Shown here in pieces: positions 36,074 to 51,643 of a stretch of 64,000 bases of DNA. Position 1 is the first letter of the stretch. The number at the start of each line of letters is the position of its first letter. Origin of the DNA: Asterias amurensis (lineage: Eukaryota; Echinodermata; Asteroidea; Forcipulatida; Asteriidae); NCBI RefSeq assembly GCF_032118995.1, contig NC_092660.1, positions 20,446,501-20,510,500 of the forward strand. Reading direction: 5' to 3'. Under the pieces are notes generated by a model. That model made no database searches. It was given only the letters and a program-made list of their open reading frames with translations, and was not told where the DNA came from. The position numbers and the translations under genes are program-made.

Positions 36074-36385
36074 GAAATAAGATGCCATTGATTGAAGATT
36101 TTCTAGTTTTAATTTAATTAGGCAATGGAACCACAAACAAGGAAATGATTCATGGGCTTTCCTATTAACTGCACACTGAAGTTTGTAAGTATGACGTAGT
36201 TCCTAAAGCCAAGCCCACATGCTGCTGATCAATATCAAGGTTTTCAAATAGTTAATCTGAAAGGAAAACATAGTTGGTCGTGCCTTTCCAAATAGTTCTC
36301 TAGAGCATGAGGTCTTCAGTCTCGCAGCTAATATCAGTGACATACGAACGTTCGTTGACAACTGAGAAATTGTTTGTAAATCTAT

Positions 36386-36471
36386 AAGTACGACATCAGG
36401 CAGGGCTGTGCGATGGACCGAGCCGCTAGTACGACATCAGGCTGGGCTGTGCGATGGACCGAGCCGCTAGC
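36386..36471. repeat. 41-bp direct duplication
   Basis: Two near-identical copies of a unit starting AGTACGACATCAGG and ending GGACCGAGCCGCT, differing at two positions. It lies in the gene C 5' intron. Confidence 0.85.
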
Positions 36472-37553
36472 ACCACGTATTCAAAGTCTCCAAGGACAGC
36501 CGGAAACTGATTAAAAGTTTACAATTGAAAGTTCTATAAAAAGAACATTGTTCGGTTCACTGAGCTTTAGGGGAAGATATTTACCCGTCGTGAATTATTT
36601 CATTCACACAAGTTTTTACTCTTTACTCAAATTCTTTTGATGGAATGCACACATCGTGATGTTGTTGGTTGTCGAAATGTAATGATTTCAGATATAAAAA
36701 ATTAAGGATACTTTACTTAACTCTCGTCGTGGTCTGCTGCTTTGCGTAGGCCTATAAATGGTGTAAGCCTAATCCTTTTTGCTTGTATGCATAGCTTGTT
36801 AATTACACTATACGTACATGCCCTTGCATATGTTTTTTTATATTTTTTTTATCCTAGTTCTTTTCGGGGGGGGGGGGCAACCTTTCTCCCCAACCATCTA
36901 AGATTTAAACAATATTTGTTTGACTGCTTTTATTAATGACCCCGCCGAAATAAAAATGCAAAATATACAAACAGTATAGTGAGCAGGAAAATACTTCTAT
37001 ATTCTGCCTTGCACCTTTTATCTACTCATTTTTACCTAAAGGAGTATCCTTTTTGAATAAATAAGGCACTTATTTATTTGTAACAAATTAAAAAGTGGTG
37101 GCAGGGTACTGCTTCTTTCGTGCATCATCTCGTCCCATAGAGAGTCGGGGGAAATAGCTGTATCAACTACCCTTTTCTTTGTCAAAAGCCTTTTCCAAAA
37201 GAACAAAATTTGTAATCTTAATTATTGGAACAATGTTTGGTCATTTGGAATAAAGAGTTGATAAAGAGTCGAATACAGTTAGACTTATGTCAAGTGGAAG
37301 ACGCATGCATCAGATAATTGTCATTATTATCAAAGTTGGACTTTGGAATTGATTCAAAGAACAACATACCAGACGAATGGGTTTATCGACTATAATGGAT
37401 ACCATAATGACTCGATCAGAGAGGGTTGCTTTACGACTGGTATACCAACAACTCTTTTACATTACATTGTCTCATTTACATATTATGAAAAACAACAAAC
37501 TTGTCGACAATTTGTTGTCAATCACAGAGGAAACTAATTAAAATTGTACTTAC

Positions 37554-37613
37554 GAAAGTTCAGTCCGCCAATGTTTCCGATTACTAGCTGGAGTGCTTGA
37601 GGCCAGTAGATGC
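37554..37613 (-). other. Probable 5' UTR exon of gene C
   Basis: It ends GGCGGACTGAACTTTC|GTAAGT on the minus strand and shares CACTCCAGCTAGT with the gene B exon 30892-30953. A TATA-like CTACATAAA (37622-37629) lies just upstream. The 5' end is approximate. Confidence 0.62.
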
Positions 37614-37860
37614 ACGGTGTGTTTATGTAGCACCTACTACATGTATATGTATCAAACCCTTGATAATTCTACATGTCATGGGCAACGCCTTAATATTATT
37701 ACTAATGAATATTCATCGATCTGATTCCAAGGGCGGAGTTGTTCAAATCATATGCTGCGATTGGTTGGAACATTGGTGGATTAATCCCAATCAACCACGT
37801 GACATAAAAAGGTCAAGAGGAAACTGAATAAAGTGTCCCTCAAAATTTGACAAAAGGCCG
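37614..37860 (-). promoter_or_regulatory. Gene C promoter, conserved with gene B
   Basis: Blocks shared with the gene B promoter, in the same order: ATGAATATTCATC, GATTGGTTGGAACAT, CCAATCAACCACGTGA, AAAAGGTCAA and GTCCCTCAAAA (plus-strand reading). They include two CCAAT motifs facing each other and a CACGTG E-box. Confidence 0.62.
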
Positions 37861-38138
37861 ACCTGTCAGACTTGCCTGAACGCGATGTTTAGAAAAAACA
37901 AATGGAATATAAAAGTAATAAATAACTTATACCACAAGAGAAACTGACTGGGAAGTGAATGGTCGCCATCATCAAAGACTAATTGACATGCATATTATGG
38001 ACGCAAGGCAGTTTGTACCAAATAGTTGATAATACATCGTCATTTGGAATAAGGAACACACATCGTCCACTTTCTAAATTCCAGGATTTGTATAATAACG
38101 AATAATCGCTATTTAAGTTGCGGATACTCTCCATATAA

Positions 38139-38528
38139 TTAAAGGAACACGTTGCCTTGGATCGGTCGAGTTGGTCTTTGAAAAGCGTTTGTAACCGTTT
38201 TTTATAAAATGCATATGGTTAGAAAGATGTTGTAAAAGTAGAATACAATGATCCACACAAACATGCCTCGAAATTGCGTGGTTTTCCTTTTACCTCGTCG
38301 ACTAACACGTCGGCCATTTATGGGGGTCAAAATTTTGACTCCCATAAATGGCCGACCATGTTAGTTCGCACAGTAACAGGAAAACCACGCAATTTCAAGG
38401 CAAACTTGTGTGGATCATTGTATTCTACTTTTAAAACATCTTTCCAACAATATGCATTTTATAAAAAACGGTTACAAACGCTTTTGTTTTGACCAACTCG
38501 TCCGATCCAAGGCAACGTGTTCCTTTAA
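38139..38528. repeat. M2 fold-back element, copy 2
   Basis: TTAAAGGAACACGTTGCCTT at the left and AAGGCAACGTGTTCCTTTAA at the right, a near-perfect palindrome about 390 bp long with a central hinge between two ATAAATGGCCGACC-type arms. It lies roughly 280 bp upstream of the gene C promoter blocks. Confidence 0.92.
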
Positions 38529-41500
38529 TGAAGCGACATTCCAGCAAATTGAGGCTACAAGATGATAATACAGGATCGATTGAAGAATGTGGACAGATGA
38601 GGAAAGGGATTTGCTATCAAACAAACAAGTATGGGGAGAATGGCCAAGGAGGAGGGGGGGGGGGGGGGAGCTACCGTCACTCATCTCCAACTGGACAGCG
38701 GGTTAGACACATCCATGTAGGGCAACAACCTGCTATTATCAATTATATCCTTTGTATTATGCACATGAATACATTATGAGCTTTCCGATATCCAATTACC
38801 CCCCCCCCCCCACAACTTTATCATTAACAACACATGGACAAATATTTCTATTTTAAAAACTTGTTATTGTCATTTTTCAGTACAACATTTATTAATATTA
38901 TTAATGTTCGCAATAATGAATTACTTTGTTTGCCTTGATCAAATAATGTGAAACAAACTTTGTATAGAGTCCCAGCATTGTAATTTGTGGCTTAAAGTCT
39001 TAAAAAGCATTTCAGTGTATTTGATGAATCACTATAGACCTTTACTTTGAAAACTGAATATCTTGTATTGTTAACATCAATGTTATACAAGCTAAAAACC
39101 CAATACAATATTTTATCCAGTTACACATTACTCGCTGGCTAGATTATTTTAGGCGAAGCAGCTTTTGAAGTCGGATTTTGTTGACGCTACATTTGATTAG
39201 AATCCAATTGTCTTTTCTCTTCATTCTAATTAATTTCAGTTTATTTCATATCATTTTGAGAGACCCTGTATCATTAAAAAAACACCAAATGAACAAACAT
39301 TTTTACGATCAAGGAAAAAACACATCACCTATCAAAACATAAAAACCCCATTCACATTTACCAATAAAACATCAGCGACAGCAGCAATCACAACTAAGCA
39401 TAAAACCTGGGGTAGATTTCAGAAAAAGCCAAGACTGATCTTACTGCAAGACACTCTAAACTGCTTAAAGCAAAGTGTGATGTCATCATACAACTCACTA
39501 TAATAATGATTACCACTCGGCTTAAGATGAATCCTAGTGCTTTGTGAAATTGAGCCCAGGACAACTTTTCAACTTCTTACTAACTGATTACTAATTTGCT
39601 AAGCAAAATTGAACAGGAAACCAGTCTCAAACAATCATATACACCACAGGTTAATTTGGCTGGTAACCTGTAACGCAGAGCATTAGTTGCTTAGTAAGTC
39701 TGCAAGCTTAACAGCATTATAAAATTAACCCCAGCTGTATTTAATTACAACAATACACAGCCCATTAACTACAGTAAGGTAAGTCATCCATGATGCTACA
39801 CTTCTATAGCAACTGTTACTATGGTGATATCAATGTAAACATGACCTTCATCATCAGAGATGACTCAATGCAAGGTGGCAGTGCATTTATTTTAGGAATA
39901 AAGCTGGAGATATATTAAAACGCTGGTTAAAAAAACGACAACATTAAAACAGTCAGTTTAAAAGTCCTAAGATCGAATACAATAACATCAACTTGTCTTA
40001 TGTTTTGTTCAAAAACAAGCTTGTAAAAAATAAAACAATATCTCTTGGAAAGTCGGTTTAAAAACATTGAAATTTGTAAGCAATAACTTTCATTTTAATT
40101 CAAACACTTTACACTGATTTTCTTTGAGCCACTCACATCCTTGCAAGACACAGACAGAATAACCATTCTAAATTGAACCATAATTCACCCAAGCTATAAA
40201 ATATTGAAATGGATAAAAACATCTAGAATTACAAACAGTGATCTAAAAATAAATAGCTGTTTTGAACCCAATATTAATGGAATTTGATAAGGAAATGTCT
40301 TTGAGCATGGGAAACATAGAAATCACAGTTGTTTAGAATCTGGTCTGTACTTCTGCTATCGTTTTATGTTTTGAGTCAACCTTTTATTCTGAAGTTTAAT
40401 CTTTCTTCTTTATTTATTTTTTTTATTCTGGACAGAGACATTTGAAACAGTATAAGCTTACCATCAAATGAATCTAGAATGTCAAATTTGACTCATATTT
40501 GTGCATACAAAACTTACTTTTAAAATTGAAAAAAAAAATACTGATAATTTAGACCTTTATTTGGGATAATCACAAGAAGGACGGGTTGGTAAAACAGGAA
40601 TACATAGTCACATGATTTTTAGGGTTGACAAATCTCTTTTGATACTGTTTTTAAAGATTATTTACACTTCTATGAATTTGTACAACAAAAATGAAACATG
40701 ATTTCTATTTTCAGACCCCTTGAAAGATAAAAAGATAAAAATTACAATTTAAGTACGCTACAATGTGACCATACTGTTCACAATGTCGCCCTCTAGAGGC
40801 TCCTGTACATACGCAGGGTTGACAAGTATGAGACATTAGGGGGCAGCAGTTATCTCTGCAGAGCTGTGTTATGAGAGTGAAATGTCGCCACTCTCACAAT
40901 ACACAGTGCTGTTAGTCATTGTGATCATGAACAGGTGTGCTATTTTGTAACCAAATCAGATTGACTGTGAGTAAGTCTACTGCCAGCGAAAGTTAAAACA
41001 AGTCTCCTATTACAATGACAAAATGACAAAATGACAATTTACAATGATATCTTAAGTACATGAAATATTTACAATTACACAACATATGATCAAGTTACAA
41101 TAAATCTTTTCTTAAAACTTGATTTCTACTTCATGCTTAAGCGAATGCAAAGAGCATTCCCACGCACAAACAAGAAGTTTGCATTGTTCCCACAATTTGC
41201 ATGAAGTAAGAGTCAGGTTTTACTATTAATTTAAAAATGAAGACGTTATTTACGCTTCATTTTATCAGTTGAAAAATAAATTTAGCCGCAAAAAAAATTG
41301 AAGAGGTAAAATGAGATCCAGAAGAATACATTTCAATTATTTCATTTTTATTTACACACTAATTTTTTAACATTTGACGTGAGGGGGTTGTGATTTGTAT
41401 TCAAAACTTAATTCAAAACATATGAATACTTGAAAGACTGATTAAAATAGACTTTAAAATAAAAACAAAGCATATCAAAATAATCTATCGAGACTTATAA

Positions 41501-41700
41501 GAAGTGATTCATTCGGGAGCATCTCTTTTCTTATTTTTCTGAATTCCTTTCTTAATATTTGGTCACTGTGGCTTACCAGTCATTGGCACTTATGGTGGAA
41601 TGTCTCCAACAGTCTTCAGACGCTTGTCATTCAAATGATTCTTTTTACATCAGGAATTTCCAAGACAGACGATGACTTGATCAAGGTTCAACTATTCTTG
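38529..41700. other. Intergenic between genes C and D, no gene; some fold-back remnants
   Basis: A+T-rich DNA. Recognisable items are GCTTAA-type fold-back remnants at about 39410-39735 and a palindromic stretch at 41125-41213 (CTACTTCATGC against GCATGAAGTA). No open frame shows a family. Confidence 0.45.
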
Positions 41701-41707
41701 AAGAATT

Positions 41708-41713
41708 TTTATT
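41708..41713 (-). terminator. Candidate poly(A) signal of gene D
   Basis: AATAAA on the minus strand, about 420 nt downstream of the gene D stop codon. Further reverse-strand signals lie near 41345, so the true 3' end is uncertain. Confidence 0.35.
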
Positions 41714-42136
41714 TTCTATCACCTGCAATAGTAAGATAAATGTTATAAGAAAGGGTATCTGAACAAACCTTTGCAACTTACAGTCAGAAAATATTAAGCT
41801 GCACTTTCTTTATCTTAAGAGTGATTCACCATCTCCTCATCTCAACTTGATTTTAATAACTGCTATTAAAGCCAAAGCTGTTATTGTCCATGGGAATTCT
41901 GTCCCACATTAGAGGAAATTATTGTGGGTGGAAAGGGGATGATGAGAAGAAGTATGAACACAGGGGGGGGGGGGGGGAGGAGGGACGACACACACATAAT
42001 CTCCAGCCATACCAGCAAAGAACACCTAAACGACTCTGAATTTGGGTCGAGACCAGATGGATCAGGGGTGAACAATCTTGAGAAGCAACTTGGCAGACCA
42101 TTAATGCTTATAGTTATTGAAACAATGGTAAGTTAC

Positions 42137-44697
<2,561 letters not shown>

Positions 44698-44709
44698 CTA
44701 CAAAAGCAA

Positions 44710-45770
44710 ATGAAGATAAACCGTTTTTAGAGTAATTAGCTTCAACATCATGTCAGATACAATTAGGATTATTTTCACAAAAGTTTGGTAAACTTCATGG
44801 TTAATTAATTTTAATACATTTACCATAGGCCAGAATAAAACAAAATTATCAGTTTAGAATAGTTTCTAATTTGAAAAAAAAACCAAAACCCTTTTAAGAG
44901 CCCATCTAATGGTAAATTAACTATTTGTCTTTCTAACAAACAAATAAGGGACAAATATTGACAGAGAGTTACGTAGTGGAAATCGAACTTTGAAAGTTTG
45001 CCAGCAGCCAGGACTGAATTGACTAAAATAAGCAATACCCATGTACATCAGGGAGTTCATCTTAACTGACTCTAACCTTAGCCTGGTAGGACGTCAGTCA
45101 GTGCCACTGCACTGCATGCAACGGAGGAGTCCAACCTGGGATAACTCTAAGCTATGATATGCCAATGTGATGATAGCTATGAACACAAACATTTTCTGCA
45201 AAATTCTTTTTTTATATTTTTAACAATTCCCCCAGATAAATAACCACATGTTACCTGAATCAATAACCACAAGCTGACAATAAATATAATCGATATCATG
45301 GGCTGCTAAAAAAATTGCAAAGCTAAACATAACAATAGTATGAAATTGACGGACCTTCAGACAGATTTAAAAAAACCATGGGATTTTATATCAACAAAAA
45401 CACTGTAAAGATAAATGCATTGGTTTGATAGTTTACTGGTGATGGTAAAATCATCCATGTTTTGCTTATTTTTTTTAAGGGAGATCTGGTTGGCTAATAA
45501 TACAAGGGGGAAACACACGCAATAGCCCACCCGCCTTTTTTTGTTTTACAATTAAAACAAACTGGAGCACGGCTATGCTATGTCTCGATAGCGGACGAAA
45601 CCGAAATATTTCTAGGAGTACTGGCCGGCATTATGATGGCGAATCCGCTACAACATTGTATGGCACTCCTGCCACCGACTGAAAGTGAAATTATTATTTT
45701 TGGCATTTGCTTTCCCATGTGGTAATGCAAATACCGGGCTCGGTAAAATTGACAATGAAAGTATCCTCCC
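44710..45770. other. Gene D 5' intron or intergenic, nothing recognised
   Basis: No coding or repeat feature could be supported, apart from short GGACGTCAGT / GCACTGCATGCA palindromic stretches near 45090. Confidence 0.4.
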
Positions 45771-46762
45771 CTTACCAGTTTTCACGCTACTATGCCTTTT
45801 CTTTGAATTTGGAAAAAAATAATGATGCCTTATATCAACCGATGCCCTAATTACCTTCTTCTGTTAATATGAAGTATGCAAACATATATTAAAACTTGAT
45901 GGACATTGAAATGTTCACACTACACACCGATCTTCGATGACTTCAACTGGCCCCATTTGTTTTGAGTTTTTCCTGTTTTCACGGCAAACAAGAAAGCATG
46001 GTTTCCCGGTGAAGCCATACATGGAAGAAACATCTACAGTGACTACAAGTGTTCTTTGAGACTCTGTGTATGACTCTATAGCCAGCAGTTGTCTTCGTTT
46101 TATTCAAAATATTTTTTAATGAAATTTTAAAATTACCATGGTAATTTGCAAAAAATAACAAAAATAAATAATTTAATAAAAAGTGTGAATAATCATTGGC
46201 TTTCAAATCTGATTTTTATTTATTTTTTTCCCCTTTTTTTTCTCTTAAAATTTATAATAAAGCGTATAAATAAACAGTGATAATTGAATCAACAAGCTGC
46301 TCGTTTAAATTTTAATATAAATAATATTGATCGAAGGGTTAAAAAATAAAATCTCCAAAAATATTAGAAAATGATATAAGGCACATGGCTTCTTTAAGCC
46401 TCTGTATTTTTTTCCAGAATGCTCAGCAAAATATTCAGTCACTCACATGATTTGATCATCATGAATTGTGAATTGAAATAGTGTGTTTGATGAAACTTTT
46501 TCATTTTTATATGGCCTCAACATTATGACATATATTTTTGTACCTTGTAGAAATGCCTAAAATACCAAAATTTTCGCATTTACAAGTGCAAATATCCAGT
46601 GGAGCCTTACGTGTTTCTAAGTTTTGGTCAAGGGAGAGGAGACTCTTTGCTTGGCAAATAAAACCACACAATTTTTATCTTGGGACTGTTTACATCGCGC
46701 ACAGAGGTAAAAGATTTACCACGATTTTAGGGATACCTCGAAAACAGGACCTCCTACGATAC
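45771..46762. repeat. Interspersed repeat R, copy 2 (uninterrupted, inverted)
   Basis: Reverse complement of the two outer parts of 11023-13525. Where copy 1 has its hAT-like insert, this copy reads TTTTATTC once (GAATAAAA on the minus strand), i.e. the empty site. An open frame of 97 codons at 46538-46831 is not preserved in copy 1. Confidence 0.78.
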
Positions 46763-47088
46763 CATTGGTACAATTTAGTTTGGCTTTTTATCGAAATAAT
46801 TTCCATCTTTTTTTGTCCACAACCAGCGTGAGTCAATCAGCCAATGGCCATTCAATTTACAACACCTTCTTCAAAATCAAATCCTTTAACCACTGTGTTC
46901 AATACTCTGCTCCGCGCAGCGTCCACAACGACCACACAAAACAGTTATATTTCTCGAAAATTGTCATAAGGGAAACCACATAACAAAACTCTGTTCAAAC
47001 TTAGGAGCAATAAATTATTGTACTCATTCGTAGTATTTACGTTCTCAAAAAAACACAGATTCAACACAATTGTAAATATTGAGCTTAC

Positions 47089-47190
47089 CTCAGTAGAAAT
47101 GTCGACTTTTCTCACGCAGTTTGTGCACGACTGAATGGCATTCTTGAAAACATGCATCGGCTACCTGGTGACGTCACAGTGTTTTGAAGC
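47089..47190 (-). promoter_or_regulatory. Candidate first exon and promoter of gene D, with a CRE
   Basis: On the minus strand TTTCTACTGAG|GTAAGCTC is a good donor. A perfect TGACGTCA cAMP-response element is at 47169-47176. The link to CAPSL is by position and strand only. Confidence 0.35.
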
Positions 47191-47199
47191 TATGGAAAT

Positions 47200-48419
47200 A
47201 TAAACCGCCCTCTTGGGTTTAGTCTTGTCCGTGCGCAAATTGCATCTGCTTTCGTATAAAAAGCGGATGAACCAGCCTTTTTCTGACGCGAGATAATTAA
47301 TTGGTCTTAAACAGGTTGCAGTATTTTCAATATTTTGTTGGGTACTTGGCTTTTTCATTGAATGACTCGGAAACACTGCAGTTAAATTTATTTACTCTTT
47401 CAAAACTATCTGACTGTTTGTAAAAAAGTGTGATGAAAAAGTAATTAAAAAACTTTTTTTTTTAAATCACATAAAAAACAACATAAAAGTACAAATTCCT
47501 TCAAAGGCAAATCTTTTAAATCTCAAACTACACAGATAGACCTCTACTGACTACATCTTTGCATATCTTCTAATCTGATTACCATTTTCATATCCAGTCT
47601 TATTTTTGTCAAACTAAAGTTAATTAATAGCCTATGTATGTCCGTGCATTGATGCAACAAGTGAACAAACAATCGGAAATTCTACATTATGATTAATTAA
47701 TACTTGGTGAGTTACAAAAACAATCTAAACCCAAGCTTCTCCTCCTATACACTGAAACTCTTCGGAAAAAAAGTTATCCTTTTGAACCCCCCCCCCCCTG
47801 CATCATTTACCTCAATGAGCACCCGCACATCTCTCATCAGTGACCACTATGACCAATCTCAACAGCTGTTGTGTATGGGGCCTAGTCGTTTCTGATTAGA
47901 AAAAATGTGGTTTTAAACCCCTGTGGGTTCAAGTTAAAAATATCCAACCTCAGACCAGAGATTTGAGTTTTGCTGTTCCAATCTGATTACCTTTTCCATA
48001 GTTGGGGTTTACTTCCTGAATCTGAAAACGGTATATTCTTCAACATTCTCTCCGACACAGGCAGACCTACAGGTAGGTCACAGGGCAAGGGACTTTGAGG
48101 GTTCATTGGTTTTATTACCAAAAATATATAAGAAGAAACCAGACACGGGACTTGTTCAGATTTCTACACTTTTTACTTTATTGACCCGAATTTCCAAGAG
48201 ATAATAAACAATAGATCATCCTATATAACAATATTTCACAGTTATTTACTACAGAATGCAACAATTGCTGCAAAAAAAATATACAAAGAGTTTATGAATT
48301 GACAACATGTTGATAGTGTTACCATGGCGATCCATGGTTTGACCCACAACAGTTTAATATACAAGAGAAATTCACAATAATTATTGTTTCTTTAAGAATG
48401 ACCATCTTCTTTTGAATCC
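47200..48419. other. Intergenic, no gene recognised
   Basis: A+T rich, with a C run near 47787. A reverse-strand AATAAA at 48177-48182 could be a distal DOT1L poly(A) signal. Confidence 0.35.
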
Positions 48420-48600
48420 CAGGGCCCAATTTCAAGTTGAGCAGAAAACTTTGCTAAGCAAAATAGAAATTGCTTGACAATATGGGTTACCAGCTGAAAT
48501 ACAGTGTAATGTAATTAGCTTTTGACTGGTTCCCTGATACATTGTGCAAGTAAAAGTGTTTAGCAACATTTTCTGCTTAACAGCTTACTGAAATCAGGTG
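48420..48600. repeat. Fold-back element, GCTTAGC type
   Basis: CAGGGCCCAATTTCAAGTTG at the left and TTAACAGCTTACTGAAATCA at the right, with TTTGCTAAGCAAAAT inside. Same family as 17371-17556 and 62646-62880. Confidence 0.65.
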
Positions 48601-49024
48601 GTCCTGGACGCATTAAGGCATAAACTAATGCCAATTTAGTATGACCACATAACAGGCACCAGTCTAACAATTTCAACTTCATACATCTTTTTCCAGTGAG
48701 GTGTTTTTTGAGGCAATAACTCATATCTGTTCTGATTGTTACTATAGAAAGCCAAATAAATAGCAAAACAGCTACAGTAAGCAGTTTACACTACAAAAAG
48801 ACACCTCAACAATTCCAAGTGAGTATGTAACTCAGCAAGCGGCTTCATTATGGTGGCGGAAGCCACAGCCGCATCCAGAGTTTCTCAAAGGCCCCATGTG
48901 TATTCTTTAAACTGTGCGACTTTGGCAAAGGCAGTGGCTGTTGGCTCAAGCAGCAATGTTAAATTATACCGATTTGTCATTTCAGCCTTGGTCAAAGCCT
49001 ACACTCTACAACCTTCCACTTCTC

Positions 49025-49401
49025 TTAAAGGAACACGTTGCCTTGGATTGGTCGAGTTGGTCCTTGAAAAGCGTCCTGTAACAGTTTTTTATAAAATTTG
49101 TTTGGTTAGAAAGATATTGTAAAAGTAGAATACAATGATCTACACAAATATCCCTCGAAATTGCATGGTTTTCTTTTTACCTCGTCCAGTAACACGATCG
49201 GCCATTTATGGGAGTCAAATTTTTGACTCCCATAAATGGCCGACCGTGTTAGTTCGCGACGTATAATGAAAACCGTGCAATTTTGAGTGATACTTGTGTG
49301 GATAATTATATTCTACTTTGTAAACATCTTTCTAACCATATGCGGTTTCAAACGCTTTTTAAAGACCAACTCATCCGATCCAAGGCAATGTTTTCCTTTA
49401 A
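49025..49401. repeat. M2 fold-back element, copy 3
   Basis: TTAAAGGAACACGTTGCCTT at the left, CCAAGGCAATGTTTTCCTTTAA at the right in slightly decayed form, and a central GACTCCCATAAATGGCCGAC. About 377 bp. Confidence 0.9.
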
Positions 49402-51261
49402 CCTTCACCGATCTAAACATCTACTTGACACCTTCACCACAGTTTCTAAAAAATAGAAATATTTTCTAGCCACAAAGCTTATCAATCCTGTTCTGCCTAC
49501 TTAATATTTGCTGCAATTTGATGTGAAAATGTACCATGAGAGATAAAACAGTAAACCTGGGATCCAAAGAACTAAAACAAGTGTAGCAATAACAAGCGTG
49601 TTCGGGCTTTGAAAAATATTTAAATTCACGTTTTGTAAATCATAACAAACTCAGTTCAAACAAAATTTCTTTTAACAAACTAATAATAATTACAAACCTG
49701 GAAATATTTTCTTTTTTTAAATGCTAACAATTCAAGCTATAAAAAACTATTCTGTATGAGAACAAATTACCCGCCCCATCATATCTCAGGATAAGTGCAT
49801 AATTATAACACATCCCAAAATCGACTAAATAAAAAAATAATTAGGCAATTGTTTTGCAGTTCAGACTTTGACCAATGTTCTACCTGCCCAACAAGAATTA
49901 CTTATCACATTCCAAAAGAGATGATCAGATCATTATAATCTTGTAGAGAATTCTAATCCTGATATCCTGTATTCTTATTTATTATTGATGCCAATCCATT
50001 GCATTAAAATACCCCCCACACACACACACACGTGCAAAAACAAGACGCTAATTGTGCCCACTCAATTATTATTTGTGATTGTTAAACAGTTAAAAATACA
50101 TTATCATGATTTTTCAAATTCTACTTCTTCACAAACAATTTTTTTAAGCGAATCTTAACACTTTCAAAAAGTTTAACAAGTTTAAGGTACAAAATTACTC
50201 CCTAAAAGTTCCCATTTTGGGGGAATTAAATGGTTCACTTGAATACTGTTTGTTTTTATGGGAAGATTGAAACACTGCAATGAAAAACATGGTTTAGGTT
50301 CGTTGAAATTGTTGCATACATTTTTGAAAGAACTAATGTTTTAAAGGTAGGAGGTTTTCATTTGTTTGTAAGTATTCAGCCAGCAGACAAGAGGGTTTTT
50401 ATTAATGTGATTTATTAATGTAATTCTAACGCCTGCAAATGGCTTATTTCAGATTGGTTATTACTTAACAAAATTACCCCTTGCAAAATTTGTTACCTCA
50501 AAAGATACACAATTTTGCACAAATTTAAAAGAGCAAAATGTCTACAGCACCTTCCAAATTGTACTTATTTCTCCAGGACTAAAAAAAAAATGCTACGGAA
50601 GATTTGTAAATTTGCCATTTTGTGATTATTAAGAATTCTTGGATTAGTTTCAAAACTGTAAAACAGGTAACTGACCAAAATGCTTATCAGTATGGTCCCT
50701 CATCAACATATACTTTAGTAACACAATCTCCCAATGGATTAATCTGAGTAGCTTGAATAAGAAGCTGTTGGCTCCTTTATTTACATTGCGATTTAAATTT
50801 GCACACATTTTCTATCGCAATGTAACTACCCTATAAATCTCCTGCTGCTATGTAGCCCACCAACCGCACCTATAATTAAACCCTTAGCCTATACCATGTT
50901 AGTTCTTATAATTAGATATCAAAAACCTAGTCACCATTTATACACGATTGCTATTAATCCGTTATACCTAATTACTGTTAATGCCAATAACCTGGTTATC
51001 ATAAACTAGTTAATGGATTCGGATTAATAAAAACTAAGCAAATTGCTTGTTGTTATTTTGTATGGAAGCAAACAACAGTTCTGTTAATGTAGCCCTGCAA
51101 TTATTGATCATCACTTCTAGTGCACAATTTTGGAAGTTGAATCGTTGCTTTTTGTGTGCACTTGAAACCCAAATGGTTCAGGTATAACTAAGACCCCAGT
51201 AGATAATGAGGTATAGTATCCAACACAAACACAACTGCAGTAACCATTATACTTTCAGTTT
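49402..51261. other. Gene-poor DNA, possible distal DOT1L 3' UTR
   Basis: No coding features on either strand. A short CA repeat lies near 50020. Confidence 0.35.
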
Positions 51262-51643
51262 TTAAAGGCAGTGGACACTATTGGTAATTACTCAAAATAA
51301 TTATTAGCACAAAACCTTAATTGGTAAGGAGTAATGGGGAGAGGTTGATGGTATAAAACACTGTGAGAAACGGCTCCCTCTGAAGTAATGTAGTTTTTGA
51401 GAAAGAACTAATTTTCCTTGAATTTGATTTTGAGACCTCAGATTTAGAATTTGAGTTTTCAAAATCAAGCATCTGAAAGCACACAACTGAATTCTTTTTT
51501 TTTTCCTTTCATTGTTATCTCGCAACTTTGACGACTGATTGAGCTAAAATTTTCACAGGTTTGTTATTTTATGCATATGTTGAGATACACCAACTGTGAA
51601 GACTAGTCTTTGACAATTACCAATAGTGTCAATTGTCCTTAAG
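51262..51643. repeat. M1 fold-back element, best-preserved copy
   Basis: TTTAAAGGCAGTGGACACTA at the left; the right end reads TTTGACAATTACCAATAGTG. Inside are ACGGCTCCCTCTGAAGTAAT, a GAGACCTCAGATTTAGAATT / GAGTTTTC hinge and TTTTCACAGGTTTGTTATTT. Confidence 0.88.

Noticed and set aside
46538-46831. 97-codon open frame in repeat R
   Set aside because: The frame is not kept in the other copy of the repeat (11023-11674).
48850-49122. 90-codon plus-strand open frame
   Set aside because: Its second half runs into M2 copy 3 and the first half matches no family; no splice or start context.
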